Shown one piece after another: positions 24,057 through 33,650 of a DNA stretch of 64,000 nt. The position numbers and the translations under genes are program-made. The notes below the pieces were generated by a model. It made no database searches, was not told the DNA's origin, and saw only the letters and a list, made by a program, of their open reading frames with translations. This DNA is from Bacteroidetes bacterium UBA4416 (GTDB taxonomy: Bacteria > Bacteroidota > Bacteroidia > B-17B0 > Aurantibacillaceae). The stretch is taken from positions 5,093-69,092 of the forward strand of contig DGQK01000074.1 in the NCBI GenBank assembly GCA_002390745.1, written 5' to 3'. Position 1 is the stretch's first letter, and every line of letters begins with the position of its first letter.

Positions 24057-26534
24057 ATGTTACACAGTCCTGTTGAACAAAAAATGATCAAAGAACCCAA
24101 TAGCCTGTTATTGTGCTACCACTGCGGCGAGCCTTGTGAAACAGAAACAATCCGGATAAACGATAAGGCATTCTGCTGCCAGGGTTGTAAAACCGTTTAT
24201 GAAATTCTCAACAAAGTAGAACTGTGCGATTATTACAGCCTGGATAAGGCACCGGGGCTGACGCAGAGAAAACCGGTGCGCCCCGATAAATTCGCGTTCC
24301 TCGACGATAAAGACCTGCAGGGAAAACTGATTAATTTTAAAGACGGACACCAGAGCCACGCGAGCTTTTACCTTCCGCAAATGCATTGCAGCTCATGCAT
24401 CTGGCTGCTGGAACATCTCGGCAGGGTCGACAGCCACATCGTCCGCTCACAGGTCAATTTCCTGAAAAAGGAAGTGAGCGTGGTGTTCGACCATGAACAC
24501 TGCTCTCTGCGAAAAGTAGCCGAGCTCCTTACCATGATTGGCTATGAACCGCACTTCAGCCTCCATAACCTGGCGGCCAAACCTTCTGCAACTTACGACA
24601 AAAGCAGGATCTACAAGATTGGCATTACGGGCTTCTGCTTTGGCAACATCATGCTTCTGAGCTTTCCGGAATACTTTTCCCTGGGCAATATGACGGAGAG
24701 CAACCTGCAGAAACTGTTCTCCTTCCTGATCCTTTTATTATCGCTTCCTGTTTTTTTCTACGGAGCTTCCGACTTTTTTATCTCCGCCTGGAAAGGTATC
24801 CGGCAGCGCATCCTGAATATCGACGCACCTATTGCCCTGGCTATCCTCATTACTTTCGGGCGAAGCCTTTACGAGATCCTATCGCATAGCGGCGCGGGGT
24901 ACATGGACTCGATGAGCGGCATTGTTTTTTTCATGCTGCTGGGGCGTTTTTTCCAGGACAAAACCTACAACACCATGGCCTTCAACAGAGATTACACCTC
25001 TTACTTTCCTTTAGGCGTTACCGTTTTGGAGGAAGGAGGCCGTGAACGACAGATCCCCGTCTCAGAATTAAAAACGGGACATCGTATGAAAGTACACAGC
25101 GGCGAGATCATCCCCGCCGACTGCATCCTGTTTCTTGGCAAAGGCATGATCGATTACAGCTTTGTTTCAGGTGAAGCCATGCCTGTGGAAAAGCACATCG
25201 GCGAAATTATTTATGCCGGCGGCAAGCAGATGGGCGGTGCCCTGGAGCTGGAAGTGGTAAAGGATGTATCGCAGAGCTATCTGACACAACTGTGGAACAA
25301 CGACGCGTTCAGCAACGACGAGGAAAAAAGCACATCCTATATCCATGCGCTCAGCCGGTACTTTACGCTGATCCTGTTTTCCGTTGCCACGGCGGCAGCT
25401 TTCTACTGGCAGATGCATGACCCGTCGCGGGTATGGGGCGCTGTCACCGCTGTGCTTATTGTAGCCTGCCCTTGTGCTCTTCTGCTCTCGGCAACCTTTA
25501 CCAATGGCAATATGCTGCGGATCCTCCAGAAATACGGTTTCTATGCGCGCCATGCCAGCGTCATCGAGCAGATACCACGGGCCGATACCATCGTATTCGA
25601 TAAAACCGGAACCATCACGCTGCAACGAGGCAAATCGTCCATCATTTATACCGGCAAGCCTCTGCCGGCAGAGGCCCAGCAAATGATACGCTCGCTGGCC
25701 GGACAATCGGGGCATCCGCTCAGCAAGGCCATCATACAATCCCTGCCATTCTCCAAAATGCTGCCTGTAAAGCACTATAAAGAGATCCCCGGCCACGGCC
25801 TGAAAGGTTACATTCTTGACCGGGAAGTCATGATGGGGTCAGCAGATTTTGTGCAGGATAAAAAAAATACGTCGATGCCAGGAAGCCATGTGTATGTAAA
25901 GATCGACGGCGAGATTGCCGGGTACTACAGCATTGGCACAAGCTACCGGGAAGGGCTTTCGGGGCTTCTGAAAAAACTGCGCAGCAAATACAGGATCGCC
26001 TTATTATCGGGCGACAATAACTCCGAATATAACAGGCTGAAATCCTGGTTCAATGAAGGCCTCCTGTTTGGCCAGTCGCCACAGGACAAGCTGGATTATA
26101 TACATTCTCTGCAACAGGACGGCCACAAGGTGATCATGATCGGCGACGGCCTCAACGATGCCGGAGCCTTAAAGCAAAGTGATGTGGGAATCGCTGTGTC
26201 CGATAATGTCAATAATTTTTCACCGGCCTGCGATGTGATCATGAAGGGAGAAAGCCTTGGCTACCTGGATACCCTGCTGGCCTATTGCAAAAAGAACAGG
26301 CAGATCATCAACCTCAGCTTTGTGATCTCTATCATTTACAACCTCATCGGCCTGTACTTCGCCGTGAGGGGAGAGCTAAGGCCCGTGATTGCCGCCATCC
26401 TCATGCCCATCAGCTCGGTGAGCATTGTACTGTTCACCACCGGCATGAGCTCGCTGTTCGCCATGAAACTGAAAAAGACGGCCTCAACATTACAGAAGCA
26501 TTCAAAAACTGATAAAGATCATACCTCTGATTGA
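24057..26534 (+). CDS. ccoI: Copper P-type ATPase of cbb3 oxidase assembly (CcoI/FixI)
   Basis: 825 residues (M10 at 24084 is an alternative start). N-terminal Cys-rich metal-binding region (CYHCGEPC, then CCQGC near residue 41). An HMA domain with MHCSSC follows (residues 109-114). Membrane helices include the CPC copper channel motif (ACPCALLLS, near residue 470). Then come the phosphorylation site DKTGT (near 515), the HP motif in SGHPLSK, and the hinge GDGLND. CcoI pumps copper outward for insertion into the CuB site of cbb3 oxidase. The N-terminal Cys-rich domain is typical of Bacteroidota versions. First gene of the cbb3 operon, directly behind the regulated promoter. Confidence 0.93.
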   Translation: MLHSPVEQKMIKEPNSLLLCYHCGEPCETETIRINDKAFCCQGCKTVYEILNKVELCDYYSLDKAPGLTQRKPVRPDKFAFLDDKDLQGKLINFKDGHQSHASFYLPQMHCSSCIWLLEHLGRVDSHIVRSQVNFLKKEVSVVFDHEHCSLRKVAELLTMIGYEPHFSLHNLAAKPSATYDKSRIYKIGITGFCFGNIMLLSFPEYFSLGNMTESNLQKLFSFLILLLSLPVFFYGASDFFISAWKGIRQRILNIDAPIALAILITFGRSLYEILSHSGAGYMDSMSGIVFFMLLGRFFQDKTYNTMAFNRDYTSYFPLGVTVLEEGGRERQIPVSELKTGHRMKVHSGEIIPADCILFLGKGMIDYSFVSGEAMPVEKHIGEIIYAGGKQMGGALELEVVKDVSQSYLTQLWNNDAFSNDEEKSTSYIHALSRYFTLILFSVATAAAFYWQMHDPSRVWGAVTAVLIVACPCALLLSATFTNGNMLRILQKYGFYARHASVIEQIPRADTIVFDKTGTITLQRGKSSIIYTGKPLPAEAQQMIRSLAGQSGHPLSKAIIQSLPFSKMLPVKHYKEIPGHGLKGYILDREVMMGSADFVQDKKNTSMPGSHVYVKIDGEIAGYYSIGTSYREGLSGLLKKLRSKYRIALLSGDNNSEYNRLKSWFNEGLLFGQSPQDKLDYIHSLQQDGHKVIMIGDGLNDAGALKQSDVGIAVSDNVNNFSPACDVIMKGESLGYLDTLLAYCKKNRQIINLSFVISIIYNLIGLYFAVRGELRPVIAAILMPISSVSIVLFTTGMSSLFAMKLKKTASTLQKHSKTDKDHTSD

Positions 26535-26584
26535 CTCTTCTCAGAGTCCGTCAACACACACCAAAGTACTTTTGAGCATTCAAT

Positions 26585-26770
26585 ATGAGCGTCATTATTA
26601 TACTCATTTCCGCCAGTCTCCTGATCGCCCTGGGATTTTTGATTGCCTTCATCTGGTCTGTAAAAACGAATCAGTATGAAGACGATTATACCCCTTCGGT
26701 GCGGATGCTGTTTGAAAACGACACCAAACAAATACCTGACGAAGAAGAAAAACAACAACCAAACACTTAA
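26585..26770 (+). CDS. ccoS: cbb3 oxidase assembly protein CcoS
   Basis: 61 residues: one N-terminal transmembrane helix (IIILISASLLIALGFLIAFIW), then KTNQYEDDYTPSVRML and an acidic tail. Size, single helix and position between ccoI and ccoN fit CcoS/FixS, a small membrane protein needed to make active, haem-loaded cbb3 oxidase. It ends 5 bp before the ccoNO start, so translation is likely coupled. Confidence 0.9.
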   Translation: MSVIIILISASLLIALGFLIAFIWSVKTNQYEDDYTPSVRMLFENDTKQIPDEEEKQQPNT

Positions 26771-26775
26771 ACCCT

Positions 26776-28905
26776 ATGGAGCTACAAAAATTTCAGTATG
26801 ACAACAAAATCGTAAAGTGGTTTGCTTACGCCACCATGTTCTGGGGCGTGGTAGGAATGATCGCGGGGCTGCTCGCTGCCCTTCAACTGGCTATTCCTGC
26901 CCTGAACATGGAGTTACCTTACACCACCTTTGGCCGCGTCCGCCCTATTCACACCAATGCCGTGATCTTTGCCTTTGTAGGGAACGGTATTTTTATGGGT
27001 GTGTATTATTCCCTGCAACGCCTGCTGAAAACGCGCATGTTCAGCGACCTCCTGAGCAAGGTGCATTTTTATGGCTGGCAGCTCATCATCGTTCTGGCCG
27101 CTATTTCACTCGCCCTTGGAAAAACCACAGGCAAGGAGTATGCGGAACTTGAATGGCCGATCGATATTCTGATCACTATTGTATGGGTTGTTTTCGGCTG
27201 GAATATGTTCGGAACCATCATCCGCCGCCGCGAGCGCCATTTGTATGTAGCCATCTGGTTTTACATTGCCACCTTTGTAACCGTTGCCATGCTGCATATT
27301 GTGAACTCGATCGAGATCCCGGTTTCGTTCTGGAAATCCTATTCCTGGTATGCCGGCGTTCAGGATGCCCTGGTGCAGTGGTGGTACGGGCACAATGCCG
27401 TGGCCTTCTTCCTGACGACGCCATACCTGGGCCTGATGTATTACTTCCTGCCTAAAGCCGCCAACCGGCCTGTGTATTCCTACCGCTTGTCCATCATCCA
27501 TTTCTGGTCCCTCATTTTTATTTACATCTGGGCCGGGCCTCACCACCTGCTTTATACAGCAGTGCCCGACTGGGCGCAGTCGCTGGGCGTTGTTTTCTCC
27601 CTGATGCTCATCGCTCCATCCTGGGGTGGTATGATCAACGGCCTGCTTACCCTTCGCGGTGCCTGGGATAAAGTGCGCGAGGAAGTGGTATTGAAATTCA
27701 TGGTAGTGGCTGTAACGGCCTACGGTATGGCAACTTTTGAAGGGCCAATGCTTTCGCTTAAGAATGTCAGCGCAATCGCACACTACACCGACTGGATCGT
27801 TGCACACGTGCACGTTGGCGCCCTTGGCTGGAACGGCTTCCTGACCTTCGGTATCCTGTACTGGCTCATCCCGAAACTTTTCCGCACGGAGCTGTACTCC
27901 AAAAAACTGGCGAACATGCATTTCTGGATCGGCACTCTGGGAATCGTTCTCTACGCGATTCCGATGTACTGGAGCGGCATCATGCAAAGCCTTATGTGGA
28001 AAGAGTTTACCCCTGAAGGGCAACTAAAATGGCAGTTCATGGACACCGTTACTAAAATGATCCCTTTCTACATTACCAGGGCGATTGGCGGAACGCTTTA
28101 TCTGACTGGCGCTGTGATCATGGTATACAACATCGTTAAAACGATCAAAGCCGGCTCTTTCCTTGCCAATGAAAATGCAGAAGCCCCTGCCCTGGAAAAA
28201 GTTTACAACACACACGGCAAAGAGCACTGGCACCGCTGGATCGAACGTAAGCCTGTACAGATGATGATTGTGAGCCTTGTAGTCGTTGCCATCGGCGGCA
28301 TCATTGAATTCGTGCCGACCTTCCTTGTCAAATCCAATATCCCTACCATTGCCAGTGTCAAACCTTATACTCCGCTCGAACTTCACGGAAGAGACATTTA
28401 TGTACGGGAAGGCTGCTATACCTGCCACTCGCAGATGATCAGGCCTTTCAGAAGCGAAACAGCGCGCTACGGCGAGTATTCCAAAGCCGGTGAATTTGTG
28501 TACGACCACCCTTTCCAGTGGGGAAGCAAGCGTACGGGGCCGGACCTGGCGCGCCTTGGCGGCAAATATCCCGATAGCTGGCATTACAACCACATGCTCG
28601 ACCCTACCTCCATGTCGCCGGGCTCTATCATGCCGCCTTACCCGTGGTTGTTCGACGACCAGATCGATGTATCCTCTACGGTAGCAAAAATCAAAGCGAT
28701 GAAACGCCTCGGTGTTCCTTACCCTGAAAACTATGAGCATGTAGCTGCTGCCGATATGGAAAAACAGGCCAAGCTGATCACAGAAAGCCTCGGAAAAGAC
28801 GGCATCAGCATCCTTCCGGACAGGGAGGTGGTAGCACTGATCGCTTACCTGCAGCGCCTGGGAACCGACATCAAGCACGAAGCAAAAAAAGACACCCTTA
28901 AGTAG
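26776..28905 (+). CDS. ccoNO: cbb3 cytochrome c oxidase subunits I and II fused (CcoN-CcoO)
   Basis: 709 residues. Residues 1 to about 465 are CcoN: low-spin haem His in RPIHTNA, His in WWYGHNAV, CuB His pair in AGPHHLLY, and haem b3/b ligands in IVAHVHVGALG. After a linker and a new transmembrane helix (about 490-515) comes CcoO, with a c-type haem site CYTCHSQM near residue 546 and Met ligand SIMPPYPWLF. The fusion of the two subunits is known in Bacteroidota; most other bacteria encode them separately. The enzyme reduces O2 to water at very low oxygen and pumps protons across the inner membrane. Confidence 0.95.
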   Translation: MELQKFQYDNKIVKWFAYATMFWGVVGMIAGLLAALQLAIPALNMELPYTTFGRVRPIHTNAVIFAFVGNGIFMGVYYSLQRLLKTRMFSDLLSKVHFYGWQLIIVLAAISLALGKTTGKEYAELEWPIDILITIVWVVFGWNMFGTIIRRRERHLYVAIWFYIATFVTVAMLHIVNSIEIPVSFWKSYSWYAGVQDALVQWWYGHNAVAFFLTTPYLGLMYYFLPKAANRPVYSYRLSIIHFWSLIFIYIWAGPHHLLYTAVPDWAQSLGVVFSLMLIAPSWGGMINGLLTLRGAWDKVREEVVLKFMVVAVTAYGMATFEGPMLSLKNVSAIAHYTDWIVAHVHVGALGWNGFLTFGILYWLIPKLFRTELYSKKLANMHFWIGTLGIVLYAIPMYWSGIMQSLMWKEFTPEGQLKWQFMDTVTKMIPFYITRAIGGTLYLTGAVIMVYNIVKTIKAGSFLANENAEAPALEKVYNTHGKEHWHRWIERKPVQMMIVSLVVVAIGGIIEFVPTFLVKSNIPTIASVKPYTPLELHGRDIYVREGCYTCHSQMIRPFRSETARYGEYSKAGEFVYDHPFQWGSKRTGPDLARLGGKYPDSWHYNHMLDPTSMSPGSIMPPYPWLFDDQIDVSSTVAKIKAMKRLGVPYPENYEHVAAADMEKQAKLITESLGKDGISILPDREVVALIAYLQRLGTDIKHEAKKDTLK

Positions 28906-28931
28906 CCTTAACTCTCTAAAAACAACGCATT

Positions 28932-29144
28932 ATGAAATTCATCAATTATCTAGAAAGCATGACGGGCGTAGGCATCTACCCGCTCAGTTCTCTCCTGATC
29001 TTCTTCCTCTTCTTTGCCGGCGTCATGGTATACGTGATCAAAGGGAGAAAGGAATATTTCGACATGCTTTCCCAGCTTCCGCTTTCCTCCAGACAAAAAG
29101 ATCAATCCACACCAAATACTACCGTTTATGATGAGGCACACTAA
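28932..29144 (+). CDS. ccoQ: cbb3 oxidase small subunit CcoQ-like
   Basis: 70 residues, one transmembrane helix (IYPLSSLLIFFLFFAGVMVY) followed by KGRKEYFDMLSQLPL and a polar tail. Position between ccoNO and ccoP and overall form match CcoQ, which stabilises the oxidase complex. The stop overlaps the ccoP start by 17 bp, so the two are translationally coupled. Sequence of this subunit is poorly conserved, so the call leans on context. Confidence 0.8.
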   Translation: MKFINYLESMTGVGIYPLSSLLIFFLFFAGVMVYVIKGRKEYFDMLSQLPLSSRQKDQSTPNTTVYDEAH

Positions 29145-30291
29145 AAACAAGGCCATCGCCGCAGGCTTACTGCTACTTCCTGTCTTTGGCTTCGCCCAGG
29201 AAGCCGGCTCTGCGCCGGACCACACAAGCTATTTTTCAAACGCCCTTTTCAATGCCTTGCTGGTGCTGATCATCGCCCTGCTCATTGTGATCATTGCCCT
29301 GGGCCAAACACTCAGGAATATTGCAGGGAGCGACTACCTGATCGACAAGGCAAAGGAAAAAGATGAAAAAAACAAGCATCAGGATACCATCAGGAACGCA
29401 GGGCTTATGCTCCTGCTCTTCTCAGGCCTGAGCATGGAGGCGCAAAACGCCCAGGCTTCCGCCGACAGCTGGCGGATTGGCGGCCTGGACATGCTCACGT
29501 TCTACAGCATGATCGCATTCATCGTGCTTGAGGTGATCCTTATCATCATCCTGTACAGACTGATCACGGGCTTTATCAAGCCAGAACTGCGGGCATCCGT
29601 TCAGGCATCTAAACCAAAAGAAAAAACCATCTTCGAGAAGCTGAATGCTTCCGTGGATATAGAGAAGGAGCACGATATTATCCTTGACCATGATTACGAT
29701 GGCATCCGGGAGCTGGACAACGATCTCCCGCCATGGTGGAAATACGGTTTTTACCTGACGATTACCATTGCCGTTATTTACCTGATCAACTTCCACATTA
29801 CCGGCACAGGCGACTTGCAGACAGAGGAGTACCGCAAAGCGATCGCACAGGCCAAAGCCGACGTGGCAGAATACATGAAAAATGCCGCCAACAATGTGGA
29901 TGAAACAAATGTGAAGCAGCTGGAAGGCGCCGACATCGAAAGTGGCAAAGAACTTTTCATCGCCAACTGTGCTGCCTGTCATGGAAAAGCCGGACAGGGA
30001 TCGGTAGGACCGAACCTGACGGATGCTTACTGGCTGCATGGTGGATCGCTCGCCGATATTTTCAAAACGGTAAAATACGGCTGGGTCGACAAGGGCATGA
30101 AGTCATGGAAGGAAGACCTTTCCCCGATGCAGATTGCACAAATCTCGAGCTTCATCAGAACGCTGGCAGGCACCAATCCTCCCGACGGAAAATCACCACA
30201 GGGAGACCTTTACCAGGAGAATGCGGCGCCAGCCGACTCCTTAGCCCTGACCAAAGATACCCTGGCAGTAAAAGCCGATTCTCTTAAATAA
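29128..30291 (+). CDS. ccoP: cbb3 oxidase cytochrome c subunit CcoP, single haem
   Basis: 387 residues. Signal-like N-terminus (GLLLLPVFGFAQ), extra hydrophobic segments (about 35-60, 85-100, 115-145), then the conserved CcoP entry segment IRELDNDLPPWWKYGFY with its helix (about 200-225). One cytochrome c domain has haem site CAACHG (near 285). Classical CcoP has two haems; only one CxxCH is visible here, as is usual in Bacteroidota. It passes electrons from soluble cytochrome c to CcoO/CcoN. The extra N-terminal helices are larger than in proteobacterial forms. Confidence 0.9.
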   Translation: MMRHTKNKAIAAGLLLLPVFGFAQEAGSAPDHTSYFSNALFNALLVLIIALLIVIIALGQTLRNIAGSDYLIDKAKEKDEKNKHQDTIRNAGLMLLLFSGLSMEAQNAQASADSWRIGGLDMLTFYSMIAFIVLEVILIIILYRLITGFIKPELRASVQASKPKEKTIFEKLNASVDIEKEHDIILDHDYDGIRELDNDLPPWWKYGFYLTITIAVIYLINFHITGTGDLQTEEYRKAIAQAKADVAEYMKNAANNVDETNVKQLEGADIESGKELFIANCAACHGKAGQGSVGPNLTDAYWLHGGSLADIFKTVKYGWVDKGMKSWKEDLSPMQIAQISSFIRTLAGTNPPDGKSPQGDLYQENAAPADSLALTKDTLAVKADSLK

Positions 30292-30300
30292 ATAAAAAGC

Positions 30301-31704
30301 ATGGAACATACCGGGCATACAGAAGATTCATTCCGCGATCACATTGCTACCGTTGATGAAAACGGCAAGCGAAAATGGGTCTTTCCGCTTAAGCCTTCCG
30401 GACGGCTGTACGATTATCGCAAGTATTTAAGCTATGTATACCTGCTTGTTTTCTTTGGGCTCCCTTTTATCAAGGTGCATGGCGAGCCCCTCTTCATGGT
30501 CAATATCCTGGAGCGGAAGTTCATCCTCTTCGGCATGATCTTCTGGCCCCAGGATTTTTTCATCTTCGGAGTTGGCATGCTCATCTTCATTGTATTCATC
30601 GCACTGTTCACCGTCATCTTCGGACGTGTGTTCTGCGGCTGGGTTTGCCCGCAAACCATTTTCATGGAAATGCTTTTCCGGAGGATCGAATACCGGATCG
30701 ACGGCGATGCCCCACATCAGAAGGCATTGGCGCAGGCTCCCTGGAACCGCACGAAGATCATTAAACGGGTTACCAAGTACAGCCTCTTCTTCCTGCTGTC
30801 CTTCCTGATTGCCAATACGTTCCTGGCATACATCATAGGCATGGACGAGCTGATCAGGATTGCTACCGAACCGATGGGGCAGCATATCGGCGGACTCATC
30901 GCCATCCTGATTTTCACCTGCGTGTTCTTCTTCGTGTACTCCTGGTTTAGGGAACAGGTCTGCATCATCGTCTGCCCTTATGGCCGTATGCAAGGCGTAC
31001 TCCTTGACAAAGATTCGATGATTGTGGCTTACGACTATGTCCGTGGAGAAGATCGCCACAAATTCAAAAAGAATGAAGTAAGAACCGGCGGCGACTGTAT
31101 TGATTGCAACAAATGCGTCAAAGTATGTCCCACAGGCATCGATATCCGCAACGGCACCCAGCTCGAATGCATCAACTGCACGGCCTGCATTGATGCCTGC
31201 GATGAAATGATGGATGCCGTAGGAATGGAGAAAGGACTGATCCGCTTTGCATCAGAAAGCGGTATTAAGAACAAGGTAAAGTTGTCTTTTACAACCCGTA
31301 TGAAAGCATATTCGGCGGTGCTCTTATTGCTGATCGGCGTGGAGAGTTTCCTGCTGCTGAGCCGCTCCGATTTCGACGCTACCGTTATCAGGGCCAAAGG
31401 CATGCTTTACCAGGAGCAGCCTCAGGACAAGGTCAGCAACCTGTTTACCGTTAAACTGGTGAACAAAACCCGCGATGAGCTTCCCGTGAACCTGAAAATA
31501 GAGAATTTTCCGGGGGCAAGCATCGAAGTGATCGGTAAAGACCTGATCGTAAAAAAAGAAAGCATGACTCAGGGAAGCTTCTTTATTTTCCTTGATAAAC
31601 GCGCTATCCACAAACGAAAAACAGAATTAAAAATCGGCATCTATAGCAATGGCAGGCTCGTGAAGACTGTCAAAACAAGCTTCTTCGGGCCGGTAACACA
31701 TTAA
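30301..31704 (+). CDS. ccoG: cbb3 oxidase accessory ferredoxin CcoG (FixG/RdxA)
   Basis: 467 residues with about five membrane helices. Cys motifs are CGWVCPQTIF and CIIVCPYGR in the NapH/CcoG membrane part, then a cytoplasmic double [4Fe-4S] ferredoxin domain, CIDCNKCVKVCP and CINCTACIDACD. A C-terminal Ig-like periplasmic domain follows (about 375-460). CcoG is a cupric reductase-type accessory protein that readies copper for the CcoN centre. It lies 9 bp after ccoP in the operon. Confidence 0.93.
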   Translation: MEHTGHTEDSFRDHIATVDENGKRKWVFPLKPSGRLYDYRKYLSYVYLLVFFGLPFIKVHGEPLFMVNILERKFILFGMIFWPQDFFIFGVGMLIFIVFIALFTVIFGRVFCGWVCPQTIFMEMLFRRIEYRIDGDAPHQKALAQAPWNRTKIIKRVTKYSLFFLLSFLIANTFLAYIIGMDELIRIATEPMGQHIGGLIAILIFTCVFFFVYSWFREQVCIIVCPYGRMQGVLLDKDSMIVAYDYVRGEDRHKFKKNEVRTGGDCIDCNKCVKVCPTGIDIRNGTQLECINCTACIDACDEMMDAVGMEKGLIRFASESGIKNKVKLSFTTRMKAYSAVLLLLIGVESFLLLSRSDFDATVIRAKGMLYQEQPQDKVSNLFTVKLVNKTRDELPVNLKIENFPGASIEVIGKDLIVKKESMTQGSFFIFLDKRAIHKRKTELKIGIYSNGRLVKTVKTSFFGPVTH

Positions 31705-31716
31705 AAAAAGCACAAC

Positions 31717-32154
31717 ATGGTAAACTGGGGAATAAAAATAGCCGTTGTATATATTGGCTTCGTAGTGCTCATTACAAGCATGGTCATGATCAGTAGCTCG
31801 CACAAGGTAGACCTGGTAGCTAAAGATTATTATGAGCAGGAGCTGAACTACCAGCAGAAAATAGACGCGGTGAGCCGTGAGAAGCAGTTAAAGGAAACCA
31901 TAGACTACCGGCTTACGGCAAGCGGCATCCTGCTCCAGGCAGCTCCTTCCGGCATTTCCGGCAATTTTAAAGGAGAGGTGCTGCTTTTCCGTCCTTCTGA
32001 TTCTTCCCTGGACCTGAAGCAGAAGCTCAGTTTCAACAGCAAGGGAGAACAGTTGATCCCAAAAACAGCACTTCAGAAGGGCGTTTATAAAATGTGCCTG
32101 TCCTGGGAAAACAATTCGGTTACTTATTACAAAGAACGTATCATTACGATCTGA
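31717..32154 (+). CDS. ccoH: FixH/CcoH family cbb3 assembly protein
   Basis: 145 residues. N-terminal membrane anchor (WGIKIAVVYIGFVVLITSMVM) then KVDLVAKDYYEQELNYQQKI, which is diagnostic for FixH, and a periplasmic beta-rich domain. FixH/CcoH helps assemble or stabilise cbb3 oxidase. Its stop overlaps the next start (TGATG at 32152-32156), so the SafE-like gene is coupled. Confidence 0.9.
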   Translation: MVNWGIKIAVVYIGFVVLITSMVMISSSHKVDLVAKDYYEQELNYQQKIDAVSREKQLKETIDYRLTASGILLQAAPSGISGNFKGEVLLFRPSDSSLDLKQKLSFNSKGEQLIPKTALQKGVYKMCLSWENNSVTYYKERIITI

Positions 32155-32885
32155 TGGCATACTTCCTCGCAGCCATATCGCTCGGTTTCCTCGGCAGCTT
32201 CCACTGTATTGGCATGTGCGGCCCCATCGCTCTGGCATTGCCGGTGCACCAGCTGACACCATCCCGTAAAACATTTTCGATCCTGTCATATCAGTTGGGA
32301 AGGATCAGCACCTATGCTCTGTTGGGCGTCCTGTTCGGCCTTATCGGGCAAAGCTTTGCGCTGTTCGGTTTTCAGCAGGCCCTGTCGGTCATTGTGGGAA
32401 GTCTTGTGTTGCTGGTACTTCTTGTTCCGCAGCGCCTTGTCAATTCTTTCAGTCCTACCAGGCAGGTATACGCATGGCTCGCCAGGCTGAAACAGCACAT
32501 GGCCCGGCTATTTCAGAAAAGAAGCATCGCTTCCTTCTTCGGGATAGGCCTGCTCAACGGCTTATTGCCCTGCGGACTGGTATATGTTGCCATTGCCGGA
32601 GCCATTGCGGCAGGCTCCGTATGGAAAGGAATGCTATTCATGGCCTTCTTTGGCATCGGTACTTCGCCGCTCATGTTTTCCCTGAGCTATACCAGCCATA
32701 TCCTCAGCGTCAGGGTTCGTCATCTCATTCATAAAGCGGTGCCCATACTCACAGGTGTGATGGCTGTGTTACTGATACTCAGAGGTCTTAACCTGGGTAT
32801 AAGCTATATCAGCCCAAAGCTGGAGACGAACCTGCAAGATACCACTGCCAGGCATGCCACCCTGAAATGCTGCCACAAACCTTAA
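32154..32885 (+). CDS. SafE/TauE-like membrane protein of the cbb3 operon
   Basis: 243 residues, about six transmembrane helices, starting at the ATG at 32154 that overlaps the ccoH stop. Motif FHCIGMCGPIALALP in helix 1 and NGLLPCGLVYVA in helix 4 are the two Cys-bearing half-repeats of the SafE/DsbD-like family. Proteins of this type next to ccoGHIS are often annotated as sulfite exporter family, but the paired Cys/Met motifs and the setting suggest metal (probably copper) or thiol handling for oxidase assembly. The exact substrate is not shown by sequence. Confidence 0.82.
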   Translation: MAYFLAAISLGFLGSFHCIGMCGPIALALPVHQLTPSRKTFSILSYQLGRISTYALLGVLFGLIGQSFALFGFQQALSVIVGSLVLLVLLVPQRLVNSFSPTRQVYAWLARLKQHMARLFQKRSIASFFGIGLLNGLLPCGLVYVAIAGAIAAGSVWKGMLFMAFFGIGTSPLMFSLSYTSHILSVRVRHLIHKAVPILTGVMAVLLILRGLNLGISYISPKLETNLQDTTARHATLKCCHKP

Positions 32886-32907
32886 TGAACCTGATATACG
32901 ACTAGCC

Positions 32908-33639
32908 ATGATGACACTACAGCTGGCAGAACTCGCCATTCATATCCCCGAATGCATCCCTCTGTTTGAAGCTTACGGATTCGATTATTATCAGAACGGT
33001 AATCAGACGCTCAAGGAAGCCTGCGACGAAAAAGGCCTGGCTTTTTCCAGGGTAGACGAAGAGCTCAGCAAGCTTCAAAAAAAACAAGACCACCATCTTA
33101 CCATCGAAGACCTGGACCCTGAGCGCCTCATCAACGCCATTAACGGGCAACATCACGATCATGAAGCGGAAACCCTCGCTTCTATCCATAATGCCATCCA
33201 GGACCTTACCGCCACTTCCCAAACCGATCTTCCCCACATCGCCGTGCTTTGCCATATCGACAGGAAGTTTGGCGAGCTCAAAGAAATGTTGCTGAGCCAT
33301 TGTGCCAGGGAAGATAAATACCTGTTCCCGCAGATCAGGAGCCTGCTGAAGCTCCGTAACGAAAACACGGCTGCTTTCCAGGATGCTGTTCTCAAAACAA
33401 CGCATCTGATCAGGAGCCTGGAGCTGGAGCACAGGCAATCTGTTGACTGCCTGAAGGAGATCAAAAGCCTGCTGAACGGCTTCGACGTTCCCGATGGTGT
33501 TTCACAGACTTATAAGTACCTGATGCAAGAGCTCAAAGCCTTTGAAGCGGATTTTCATTTACACATCCATATCGAGAACAATGTGCTTTTCCCAAGGATC
33601 AAGGATCTGAGCGACCGGTTCAAACATCTGCACCTCTAA
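32908..33639 (+). CDS. Iron-sulfur cluster repair di-iron protein, Ric/YtfE/ScdA-like
   Basis: 243 residues. An N-terminal ScdA_N-like domain (about 1-50) is followed by a hemerythrin-like four-helix domain with His/Glu pairs in HHDHEAETL, LCHIDRKFGELKEM, LELEHRQSVD and HLHIHIENNVLFPRI. Ric proteins repair Fe-S clusters damaged by nitric oxide or oxidants. Oddity: the N-terminal domain normally has a Cys-Cys pair (DYCCGG), which here reads DYYQNG, so that function may be lost. Placed after the oxidase accessory genes, consistent with a low-oxygen or NO-stress regulon. Confidence 0.82.
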   Translation: MMTLQLAELAIHIPECIPLFEAYGFDYYQNGNQTLKEACDEKGLAFSRVDEELSKLQKKQDHHLTIEDLDPERLINAINGQHHDHEAETLASIHNAIQDLTATSQTDLPHIAVLCHIDRKFGELKEMLLSHCAREDKYLFPQIRSLLKLRNENTAAFQDAVLKTTHLIRSLELEHRQSVDCLKEIKSLLNGFDVPDGVSQTYKYLMQELKAFEADFHLHIHIENNVLFPRIKDLSDRFKHLHL

Positions 33640-33650
33640 AAAAAGAAAAT

